This document shows positions 1 through 5,842 of a DNA stretch of 6,197 nucleotides, piece by piece. Source of the DNA: JBBTVO01 sp038058335 (GTDB taxonomy: Bacteria; Patescibacteriota; Microgenomatia; Levybacterales; UBA12049); assembly GCA_038058335.1 (NCBI GenBank), contig JBBUBI010000073.1, positions 1 through 6,197 of the forward strand, written 5' to 3'. The translations under genes were made by a program, and so were the position numbers. The notes beneath the pieces are model-generated. The model worked only from the letters and a program-made list of their open reading frames with translations, was not told where the DNA came from and did not search any database. The first letter of the stretch is position 1. Every line of letters starts with the position of its first letter.

Positions 1-608
1 GCAGGGAAGAGATCCACGGTATTCCCGCGTAATCTAAATGCGCCTCTTTTGAATGTATACTCGTTTCGCTCGTATTGCAGATCGGTAAGCCTTAGGGTTA
101 GGGTATTCATATTAATCTTCATCCCTCGCCTAAGCTCCAGGATAAATTTCCCGTATTCAACTGGAGAGCCTAGATTATAAATACATGATACTGATGCGAC
201 TACGATAACGTCCTTGCGGGTAAGAAGATTTGCAGTAGCGGTAAGCCTAAGCTTATCAATCTCCTCATTTATCTCTGTCTCTTTCTCAATATAGGTGTCT
301 GTCTGGGCTATGTATGCTTCAGGTTGATAATAATCATAGTAAGACACGAAGTAGCTCACAGCGTTATGGGGAAAAAAGTCTCTGAATTCCTGGTAAAGCT
401 GTGCAGCCAGAGTTTTGTTGTGCGAAATAATTAGAGTTGGCTTTTGTGTTTCTTCAATTACATTTGCCAATGTGAAAGTTTTTCCGCTTCCTGTAACTCC
501 CAAAAGCACTTGGTGGTCATATCCTGCTTTTACGTTTGCCGAAAGTTTTTCGATTGCAGCCGGCTGATCACCCGTAGGGGAAAAATTTGATTCCAATTTG
601 AACTTCAT
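1..608 (-). CDS. uvrB: UvrB, excinuclease ABC subunit B (N-terminal 202 residues; 3' end outside window)
   Basis: UvrB is the helicase-like damage-verification subunit of UvrABC nucleotide excision repair: it is loaded by UvrA, clamps the damaged strand and recruits UvrC. Visible here: the N-terminal motif SPTGDQPAAI (residues 10-19), Walker A GVTGSGKT (37-44), helicase motif Ia NKTLAAQLY (64-72), and the Tyr-rich YDYYQPEAY segment (91-99) that starts the DNA-inserting beta-hairpin. These are followed by the conserved DVIVVASVSCIYNLG and the domain 2 start RGAFRLRGNTVDLFP. UvrB is usually about 660 residues, so helicase motifs II-VI and the UvrC-binding tail lie beyond position 1. The start is ATG at 606-608, because the protein then begins MKFKLESNF as in the family. 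There is no Shine-Dalgarno sequence, and a -10 hexamer lies 6 nt upstream, pointing to a leaderless mRNA. It diverges from lexA, which suggests SOS control. The identification is secure. Confidence 0.97.
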   Translation of the reverse strand, partial: MKFKLESNFSPTGDQPAAIEKLSANVKAGYDHQVLLGVTGSGKTFTLANVIEETQKPTLIISHNKTLAAQLYQEFRDFFPHNAVSYFVSYYDYYQPEAYIAQTDTYIEKETEINEEIDKLRLTATANLLTRKDVIVVASVSCIYNLGSPVEYGKFILELRRGMKINMNTLTLRLTDLQYERNEYTFKRGAFRLRGNTVDLFP

Positions 609-614
609 TAAACT

Positions 615-623
615 ATTTTAACA
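615..623 (-). promoter_or_regulatory. Predicted extended -10 promoter of uvrB, leaderless geometry
   Basis: On the minus strand the sequence reads TGTTAAAAT, an extended -10 element (TG, one base, then TAAAAT, 5 of 6 against TATAAT). Six bases separate it from the uvrB ATG, so transcription would start at or next to the A of the start codon. The -35 position with a 17-nt spacer (638-643, TACTCA on the minus strand) is poor, as is tolerated with an extended -10. This is inferred from sequence only. Confidence 0.5.
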
Positions 624-631
624 TTATTGAG

Positions 632-643
632 GTATTTTGAGTA
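632..643. promoter_or_regulatory. Candidate LexA operator, copy 1 (uvrB side)
   Basis: The plus-strand sequence GTATTTTGAGTA matches copy 2 at 668-679 in 10 of 12 positions (GTATTTTNNGTA). This copy covers the weak -35 region of the uvrB promoter, where a bound repressor would block RNA polymerase. It does not match the E. coli or B. subtilis SOS boxes, and it is not a clean palindrome. The assignment rests on position, on repetition, and on lexA being the adjacent gene. Confidence 0.3.
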
Positions 644-654
644 GATTTGTTATC

Positions 655-683
655 TTGTAATTTTTCAGTATTTTTCGTATAAA
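655..683 (+). promoter_or_regulatory. Predicted lexA promoter, leaderless geometry
   Basis: The -35 is TTGTAA (655-660, 4 of 6 to TTGACA), the spacer is exactly 17 nt, and the -10 is TATAAA (678-683, 5 of 6). Six bases then precede the lexA ATG at 690, which puts the expected transcription start at the A of the start codon. No ribosome-binding site is present. The candidate operator copy 2 overlaps the -10 edge, consistent with autoregulation. Confidence 0.6.
668..679. promoter_or_regulatory. Candidate LexA operator, copy 2 (lexA side)
   Basis: GTATTTTTCGTA repeats the 632-643 motif 36 bp away. Its last two bases are the first two of the lexA -10 hexamer, so occupancy would occlude the spacer and -10. 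Autorepression of lexA is usual in bacteria, but this particular motif is not one I recognise. AT-rich sequence makes chance similarity possible. Confidence 0.3.
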
Positions 684-689
684 TTTCTT

Positions 690-1319
690 ATGGCCGGAGT
701 ATTATACAGAAAAGAAAGAGAGCTTCTTGAATATCTTGCGCAATTTCAATCGCAGTATGGCTACTCTCCAACACTCTCTGAGCTGGCTAAAGCTACCAAT
801 CATAAAAGTAAGTCAACTATTCATACTCTTATTAGATCTTTGGTTGAAAAAGGCTATGTTCAAAAAGTTGAAGGAAACACGCGGGTTCTCAAGATTATTG
901 AAGATAAGGTCAAGCTTGCTTCAATGGGAAACCAACCTTCAATTGATCTTCCTCTTATGGGATTTATTGCAGCGGGCAAGCCGCTTGAGCCACATACTGA
1001 CCCGAACGCAACGTTCCAGGTCTCTGCTTCAATGCTATCAGGCAAGAAAACATCATATGTCCTTCAAGTTAAAGGAAATTCGCTAATTGAAGATGGGATC
1101 CTAGACGGAGATTATGTGGTAATTGAAAAAGATTTACAGGTCTCAAATGGTGATATAGTTGTAGCAATTGTGGATGATAATTTGGCTACATTAAAAAAAT
1201 ACTATAAAGAAGGGGATCGGGTAGTTCTGCGTCCTGCAAATTCTGAAATGGAGCCAATATATCCCAACTCGCTCATGCTTCAAGGAAAAGCTGTGGGCAT
1301 TATCAGGAAGTTTAACTAA
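690..1319 (+). CDS. lexA: LexA-type SOS repressor (S24 self-cleaving protease)
   Basis: A 209-residue transcriptional repressor that dimerises on operators and cleaves itself when stimulated by RecA on single-stranded DNA. The N-terminal winged helix-turn-helix spans about residues 1-70. It includes the typical YGYSPTLSELA and a recognition helix near SKSTIHTLIRSLVEKGYV (40-57). The cleavage site is Ala95-Gly96 in the sequence GFIAAGKPL. The C-terminal S24 domain carries the nucleophile Ser131 (VKGNSLIEDGI) and the general base Lys169 (ATLKKYY), 38 residues apart as in B. subtilis LexA. The family core GxSM is GNSL here, Leu replacing the usual Met after the Ser, a mild change. Length is normal (about 200-215). 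The start at 690 gives the usual N-terminus, lacks a Shine-Dalgarno sequence, and lies 6 nt after a -10 hexamer. It diverges from uvrB, a classic SOS target. Confidence 0.95.
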   Translation: MAGVLYRKERELLEYLAQFQSQYGYSPTLSELAKATNHKSKSTIHTLIRSLVEKGYVQKVEGNTRVLKIIEDKVKLASMGNQPSIDLPLMGFIAAGKPLEPHTDPNATFQVSASMLSGKKTSYVLQVKGNSLIEDGILDGDYVVIEKDLQVSNGDIVVAIVDDNLATLKKYYKEGDRVVLRPANSEMEPIYPNSLMLQGKAVGIIRKFN

Positions 1320-1320
1320 G

Positions 1321-2580
1321 CTAAATTGCCTTGATTTGTGTTTCAAGCTCAAGAAGCCGGTTGAATTTTATAACATTTTCCCCTCGCGCCGGTGCTCCAA
1401 ACTTAACATAATCTGCTGATACTGCGACCGCCATATCAGCAATAAAATCATCCGTAGTCTCAGCGCTTGTGGATGAGACTATAATTTTCATTCCAGCCTG
1501 TCTTGCGACTTCAACTACAGCTAACGTTTCGATAACTGTTCCAATTTGACTTGGCTTGATCACAATTCCCGTGATAGCCTTTTTGTCTATCGCCATCTGG
1601 AGTCTGTAGGGATTTGTAGAGGTAAGGTGATCTCCAACAATTATTGTATTCTCAGTAAGTTTGGTTGATAGATGTGTCCATCCTTCCCAATCCTCCTCCT
1701 GAAGCGGATCTTCAAGGTATAAAATATGAAATTTATCATTTAACATACTATAGTACTCAATCAGATCATTTGATGACATAGCCGTTGCATTGTCTTTTAT
1801 TTTGTATTTCTTGTCGGAATAGAAGTTATCTGCCGAACAATCCAGTCCAAGGAAAACATCAAATCCAAACCTAAGAGATGCATTCTCAACAGTTTGTTTA
1901 ATTATATTAAGTCCGTCCTCATTGGTAGGAAGATCGGGGCCAAATCCGCCCTCATCTCCTATAAGAGTAGGTAAATTTTTAAGAACCAAGTCTTCTTTGA
2001 GGAGTCTGTATATGTTTGTACCAATCTGAAGAGATTCACTGTAGGTTTTTGAACTTGCAGGAATAAGAAGAAAAGATTGAAAATCGAGTTTTTCTCCTGC
2101 TATTTTTCCTCCATTGATGATATTAAAACAAGGAGTAGGGATCTTAAGATCAAGGTTTTCTTTGTTCAAATATTGCCTGAGATATAGAAAAAGGGGAAGG
2201 GAAGAGCTTATCGCTGCTGCTTTGGCAACTGCCATTGAGACAGAAAGAATAGCATTTGCACCAAGCTTAGACTTATTTTGCGTACCGTCCATGTCAATCA
2301 TCATGTGGTCAATTTCTCTCTGCTTGGTGGCATCCATGCCCAAAAGAGCTGGTCCAATTAAAGAATTTATTGAATCCACAGCCTTAAGAACTCCCTGCCC
2401 AGCGAATCTGGTCTGGTCATTGTCCACAATTTCAGCTGCTTCAAAACCCGCAACGGAAGTTCTGCCAGGCGCTGAGGATACAGCAATTGAATTATCCGAA
2501 AGCACTACAGTTGCTTCGAGCGTTGGTATACCTTTTGCATTAAGAATTTCTCTTGCTTGAATAAGTTTAATTTTTGACAT
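1321..2580 (-). CDS. Divergent enolase-family protein with altered active site
   Basis: A 419-residue full-length enolase homologue; canonical enolase dehydrates 2-phosphoglycerate to phosphoenolpyruvate. Family landmarks are clear: an N-terminal REIL...GIPT segment, LDGT-like MDGTQNKSKLGANAILSVS (97-115), NGG (156-158), GDEGGFGP (208-215), EDPLQEEDW (290-298) and FGAPAR (394-399). In yeast enolase numbering it retains Ser39 (S42), acid Glu211 (E210), Mg ligands Asp246, Glu295 and Asp320 (D247, E290, D317), base Lys345 (K342) and Lys396 (K393). It lacks His159 (I160), Glu168 (S169), His373 (S370) and Arg374 (T371). The Ser39 loop reads PGRTSVAG instead of SGASTG, and Asn before QIGT is Ser344. 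It is therefore probably not an ordinary enolase. It may act on a related, perhaps unphosphorylated, carboxylate, or be non-catalytic. The start ATG follows the isomerase stop by 2 nt, with no Shine-Dalgarno sequence, suggesting translational coupling as last gene of the operon. Family membership is sure; activity is open. Confidence 0.9.
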   Translation of the reverse strand: MSKIKLIQAREILNAKGIPTLEATVVLSDNSIAVSSAPGRTSVAGFEAAEIVDNDQTRFAGQGVLKAVDSINSLIGPALLGMDATKQREIDHMMIDMDGTQNKSKLGANAILSVSMAVAKAAAISSSLPLFLYLRQYLNKENLDLKIPTPCFNIINGGKIAGEKLDFQSFLLIPASSKTYSESLQIGTNIYRLLKEDLVLKNLPTLIGDEGGFGPDLPTNEDGLNIIKQTVENASLRFGFDVFLGLDCSADNFYSDKKYKIKDNATAMSSNDLIEYYSMLNDKFHILYLEDPLQEEDWEGWTHLSTKLTENTIIVGDHLTSTNPYRLQMAIDKKAITGIVIKPSQIGTVIETLAVVEVARQAGMKIIVSSTSAETTDDFIADMAVAVSADYVKFGAPARGENVIKFNRLLELETQIKAI

Positions 2581-2582
2581 AC

Positions 2583-3632
2583 TTAACCAATAATTTTTTT
2601 AAATTCTTCAACCATGTCTACCGGAGTTGGGTCCTGGCCGTACAAAATCGCGAGATAGTAAGATGTCCAGTCTGCAAGAGCAATGCTTGAAAAGATTTTC
2701 TCAAAAACCGTTTCACCCTGCATTTCTAAGATCTCGCTGGAAGTTCCTTTTATGGAAAGCAGACTAGCTGCGGCTTCGTATCTTTTTCTATTTTGGGGAT
2801 TATCGAGCGGGTCTTTCAGCATAATTATAAAAAACTTGCCTTGGGGATTGGTAAAACCCACCATTTCGTTATGATTAAGTTCTGGAAAGAAGTTCCAGAA
2901 AGCAGGAGTTTTCGAATTTTCGTTAATTTTAATTTTCCATACCATTGCAACAAATTTGTACTTTGGGGAAGAATATATTACAGGTGTCCTGCCGACAATT
3001 TTTTTTGCAAGATTTTTTCCTTCTTTTTCAAGTTTTTCCGAGCCTGTCTTAAGTTTTTCAGCAAGTAAGATAAGCTCTTCTGTGACATCGGGAAGAAGGT
3101 TGTGATTTATGAGAATTTGAAGAATCGCGCCGAAGAAATATCCAGTTCCCATCCTGGGCTGAAAAGAGGAATTCGGAATCGGAAGCTTAACATGCGGAGC
3201 TCCGTATTTACTGCAAAGCTCTTCGATTTGACCTCCGCTTGAGAGCCCAATAAACGGCATATTACTGGTATGAGCTTCTTCAAGCGAGCCTATTGTTTCT
3301 TCAGTATTTCCTGAATAAGAAGAAATAAGATTTAGGGTGGCTGAGCCGTAGCTTTCAGGAGGCAGTGAATAGTACCTGTTTATATAGATTTCAAAATGTT
3401 TATAGTCAGCATGAGCTTTAAGTAAATTATTGCAGTAAATCCTAAATAGATTGGCAGGAAGAGCTGATCCTCCCATTCCGGAGATTGTCACGCTGTCAAA
3501 TTTGCCCTCAAGTTTTATATCTTTTGCTATTCTAAGTCCTACAGCAAATTGATCAGGAAAATCAATTATAACCTGCCGAAGATCAGATTTATCTATACTA
3601 GCTACTTTCTTTTTATCTTCCAGATCAATCAT
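2583..3632 (-). CDS. Bifunctional phosphoglucose/phosphomannose isomerase, archaeal-type SIS family
   Basis: Interconverts glucose-6-phosphate or mannose-6-phosphate with fructose-6-phosphate. The 349-residue protein has two SIS folds typical of the PGI/PMI family first studied in Pyrobaculum and Aeropyrum, which is distinct from the E. coli Pgi family. Motifs: TISGMGGSALPANL (49-62), the phosphate-binding SSYSGNTEETI (104-114), SSGGQIEELC (131-140), QPRMGTGYFF (158-167) with likely catalytic Arg160, and KINENSKTPAFWNFFPELNHNEMVGF (235-260, in two parts: KINENSKTPAFW and NFFPELNHNEMVGF). Glu238 and His254 have the same 16-residue spacing as the catalytic Glu203 and His219 of the Pyrobaculum enzyme. 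The C-terminal DPTPVDMVEEFKK is also typical. It is somewhat longer than the 302-residue Pyrobaculum enzyme. The start is ATG at 3630-3632, 17 nt after the upstream stop, with no Shine-Dalgarno sequence. It sits between a phosphatase and the enolase-like gene. The family is firm; the sugar preference is inferred. Confidence 0.92.
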   Translation of the reverse strand: MIDLEDKKKVASIDKSDLRQVIIDFPDQFAVGLRIAKDIKLEGKFDSVTISGMGGSALPANLFRIYCNNLLKAHADYKHFEIYINRYYSLPPESYGSATLNLISSYSGNTEETIGSLEEAHTSNMPFIGLSSGGQIEELCSKYGAPHVKLPIPNSSFQPRMGTGYFFGAILQILINHNLLPDVTEELILLAEKLKTGSEKLEKEGKNLAKKIVGRTPVIYSSPKYKFVAMVWKIKINENSKTPAFWNFFPELNHNEMVGFTNPQGKFFIIMLKDPLDNPQNRKRYEAAASLLSIKGTSSEILEMQGETVFEKIFSSIALADWTSYYLAILYGQDPTPVDMVEEFKKIIG

Positions 3633-3638
3633 TGCTAT

Positions 3639-3644
3639 ATTAAA
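3639..3644 (-). promoter_or_regulatory. Possible internal -10 element before the PGI/PMI gene
   Basis: On the minus strand TTTAAT (5 of 6 to TATAAT) ends exactly 6 nt before the PGI/PMI ATG, the same spacing as at uvrB and lexA. The best -35 match is TAGTCA (3664-3669, 4 of 6) at a long 19-nt spacing, so this is weak. If real, it would give a leaderless mRNA for the isomerase and enolase-like genes independent of the upstream promoter. Confidence 0.22.
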
Positions 3645-3649
3645 TAATT

Positions 3650-4405
3650 CTATTTTCTTTTATTGACTATTGCAAGAACTTCATCATGAAGTAATCCATT
3701 TGAAATAATTGCACCAGAGCCTTCGAGAGTCCACGGTGAGCCATCGAGTCTTGTTATTTTTCCTCCCGCTTCTTCAATCATAACTTTAAATGGGGCAAGA
3801 TCCCAAATTTTACCAAATCCATCTAGGTGAGCATCCATTTTGCCCGCTACTACCATACATGCGCTGTAGGTTGCTTCCCAACTTCTCGTTGAGCCAGCAC
3901 TTGAAAGTAAATCAATAATTGCTTCTTTGTTCTTAAAATGTCTTGGACTTCCAAAACCAAAGTATGCTTCTGAGAAGTTGTTTATTCTTGAAACATTCAA
4001 TCTTTTTTTATTTTCAAAAGCACCTTTCCCCTTTTCAGCATAAAAAACAGTATCGTCATGCGGATAATAGACTGCGCTCAGCAAGACATCATTATCTTTG
4101 CAGAAAGACACAATAACACACCAGGTTGGAATACCTCTTGAAAAACTTCTAGTTCCATCAATAGGATCTATAACCCAAAATTCTCTCTCATGTATGCTTC
4201 CTCCTGATTCCTCAGCTACAAACTTAGCGGTTGGGTAATATCCCAGGATATGCGATTTGATCACATCTTCCGTTTCTCTGTCCGCTATGGTAACAACCGT
4301 GCTGTCTTTTTTTATTTCTGTTTTAATGCCTTTATCGAAATATTTAAGAGCGTGCTTTGCTCCTATCTTAGCAGCTTCAATTGCAATTATTAGTCTTTTT
4401 GACAT
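3650..4405 (-). CDS. Inositol-monophosphatase-family sugar/histidinol phosphatase
   Basis: A 251-residue Mg-dependent phosphomonoesterase of the IMPase/FBPase/HisN fold. Metal-site residues are all present: the AEESGG motif (64-69, Glu65/Glu66), WVIDPIDGT (77-85, Asp80 and Asp83, nucleophile-activating Thr85), and WDLAPFKVMIEEAGGKI (201-217, Asp202). Length matches the family (about 250-270). The stretch after DGT (RSFSRGIPTW) and the WDLAP ending resemble HisN-type histidinol phosphatases more than SuhB. However, no histidine biosynthesis gene is near, and the neighbours are hexose-phosphate enzymes. A fructose-1,6-bisphosphatase or other sugar phosphatase role is equally possible, since archaeal enzymes of this fold do both IMPase and FBPase reactions. 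The start ATG is 5 nt after the mutase stop, with no Shine-Dalgarno sequence and no -10-like hexamer, so it is expected to be co-transcribed and translationally coupled. Family sure, substrate unknown. Confidence 0.88.
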   Translation of the reverse strand: MSKRLIIAIEAAKIGAKHALKYFDKGIKTEIKKDSTVVTIADRETEDVIKSHILGYYPTAKFVAEESGGSIHEREFWVIDPIDGTRSFSRGIPTWCVIVSFCKDNDVLLSAVYYPHDDTVFYAEKGKGAFENKKRLNVSRINNFSEAYFGFGSPRHFKNKEAIIDLLSSAGSTRSWEATYSACMVVAGKMDAHLDGFGKIWDLAPFKVMIEEAGGKITRLDGSPWTLEGSGAIISNGLLHDEVLAIVNKRK

Positions 4406-4410
4406 GCGGT

Positions 4411-5805
4411 TTAGTGGCCGGTTGAGTCCCAGTCTTTGCTTACTTTATCAAACTTATCAAGCTTATTCTTAAACACCTTCTTTATTCTCTCAAGAGCTTC
4501 TTCTGTCTTAGCCTCAAATCTAAGCACTAGGGTAGGGGTATTAGACGATGCGCGCACAAGTCCCCATCCACCGTCCATATAAACTCTTGCACCGTTTATA
4601 TCAACAACCTTAAATTCTTCATTTTTAAATTCTTCCGTAAGTTTTTTCACAATATCGTATTTATCCTCATCCGTTGCGGTAACTTGTATGGTTGGAGTAG
4701 ACACATAATACGGTGTTGTCGCGACAATTTCCGATAATGGTTTATCCTGTGTTGATAAATATTCCAGAAGTTTTAATCCCGCAAAGAAAGCATCGTCAAA
4801 TCCATAGAAATCATCTACGAAGAATATATGGCCGCTCATCTCTCCTGCCATAGCAGCTTTTTCTTGAGTCAGCTTTGCTTTAATATGAGAATGTCCGGTC
4901 TTCCACATAATCGGAATTCCTCCATGCGCTTTGATATCTTCTGGTAATGCCTCTGATACTTTTACATCAAAAACTATTTTTGCCCCGGGATGCTTTGAGA
5001 GAATAAGTCTCGAGAGTAATATTATGTATCGATCTGGCCAAACTGTCTCTCCTTTTTCATCGACTAGGCCAAGCCTATCCCCATCTCCATCAAACGCAAA
5101 TCCAAGGTCGCATTTATTATCAACAGTCTGTTTGCCTGTATCCTCCATCATTGCTGTACCATCTGGATTCGGAGTGTAATTGGGATAAGTAGGATCTAGG
5201 TTTGTAAAATGCTCCACGATCTCACAGCCAGCGTCTCTTAAAAGTTGCGGAGCAAACATTCCTGCGGTTCCATTTCCTGTATTCACCAGTATCTTGAATT
5301 TTTTGGAAATTTTAGCTCTAGATAATAAATCCTTTAAGTAGTCCTTGCTAATATCTATCTTTTTACTTTCAGCTTTACCATTCACAAACTCTTCTTTTGC
5401 AATAATGTCATATAGCTCCTGTATTTCATCACTCAAGAGGGTATAGGAGTAATCGGTTCCAAATTTAACACCGTTCCAGCCAGCCGGATTATGACTTGCT
5501 GTGATCATTACAAGTCCCTTGATCTTCAAAAAATATTGTGCCCAGTAACTAATAGGGGTCGTAACTGTTCCAATATCTGTTACATTTATACCTGATTCAA
5601 GAAGACCTCTGATCATATTCTGGTGAAAACTTTCTGAGGTGCCTCTCGCATCGTGCCCCACAACAGTCTCTGTGAGTCCGCGTTTTTTAAGAAAAGCTCC
5701 AAATCCGCGTCCGAGGTAGTAAACGGAAGTATCACTAAGCTCATCATCAGACTCTCTTCCGCGCAGATCATACTCGCGAAACATTGTCTTTTTAAGAAGC
5801 GGCAT
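4411..5805 (-). CDS. Phosphomannomutase/phosphoglucomutase (alpha-D-phosphohexomutase)
   Basis: Interconverts hexose-1-phosphate and hexose-6-phosphate (mannose and/or glucose) through a phosphoserine, feeding GDP-mannose or UDP-glucose type precursors. The 464 residues match the AlgC/ManB class and all four domains are visible. FREYDLRG opens the N-terminus (9-16). The phosphoserine loop TASHNPAGWNG has Ser104. The metal loop is DGDGDR (239-244, Asp239, Asp241 and Asp243). The sugar-specificity loop is GEMSGH (321-326). The C-terminal phosphate-binding loop is RASSNTPTLVLRFEA (418-432). The GEMSGH loop is as in dual-specificity P. aeruginosa PMM/PGM, so both sugars may be used. The start at 5805 (MPLLKKTMFREYD) is preferred over Met8 because a consensus-like promoter is placed just before it. 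There is no Shine-Dalgarno sequence. First gene of the sugar-phosphate set, 11 nt after holA. The family is certain; the physiological sugar is inferred. Confidence 0.94.
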   Translation of the reverse strand: MPLLKKTMFREYDLRGRESDDELSDTSVYYLGRGFGAFLKKRGLTETVVGHDARGTSESFHQNMIRGLLESGINVTDIGTVTTPISYWAQYFLKIKGLVMITASHNPAGWNGVKFGTDYSYTLLSDEIQELYDIIAKEEFVNGKAESKKIDISKDYLKDLLSRAKISKKFKILVNTGNGTAGMFAPQLLRDAGCEIVEHFTNLDPTYPNYTPNPDGTAMMEDTGKQTVDNKCDLGFAFDGDGDRLGLVDEKGETVWPDRYIILLSRLILSKHPGAKIVFDVKVSEALPEDIKAHGGIPIMWKTGHSHIKAKLTQEKAAMAGEMSGHIFFVDDFYGFDDAFFAGLKLLEYLSTQDKPLSEIVATTPYYVSTPTIQVTATDEDKYDIVKKLTEEFKNEEFKVVDINGARVYMDGGWGLVRASSNTPTLVLRFEAKTEEALERIKKVFKNKLDKFDKVSKDWDSTGH

Positions 5806-5812
5806 ACCGTAT

Positions 5813-5842
5813 ATTATTAAATATTGAGAAGAAAGATGTCAA
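5813..5842 (-). promoter_or_regulatory. Predicted promoter of the sugar-phosphate operon, leaderless geometry
   Basis: On the minus strand a perfect -35 TTGACA (5837-5842) is followed by an 18-nt spacer and AATAAT (5813-5818, 5 of 6 to TATAAT). Seven bases remain to the mutase ATG at 5805, so transcription would start at or one base before the start codon. The -35 lies inside the last codons of holA and the -10 overlaps its TAA stop. It would separate expression of the sugar enzymes from holA. Confidence 0.5.

Noticed and set aside
643..655. AGAT-N5-ATCT inverted repeat as a LexA operator
   Set aside because: The half-sites are short, the repeat occurs once only, and it is not matched on the uvrB side; such repeats are common in AT-rich DNA. 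The twice-occurring motif at 632 and 668 is a better candidate.
1330..1347. CTTGA/TCAAG hairpin just after lexA as a terminator
   Set aside because: The stem is only 5 bp with an 8-nt loop and no following T-run, and it lies inside coding sequence of the opposite gene.
2114..2560. A 148-residue plus-strand reading frame
   Set aside because: It lies wholly antisense to the enolase-like gene and its translation has no recognisable family features. The other overlapping frames (727-1086, 2683-2874, 2793-3068, 4257-4472, 4931-5179, 860-1045) were rejected on the same grounds.
1321..2580. Enolase-like gene as a decaying pseudogene
   Set aside because: The frame is intact at normal length, the metal ligands and the catalytic Lys are preserved, and the conserved core motifs remain, which argues for continuing selection.
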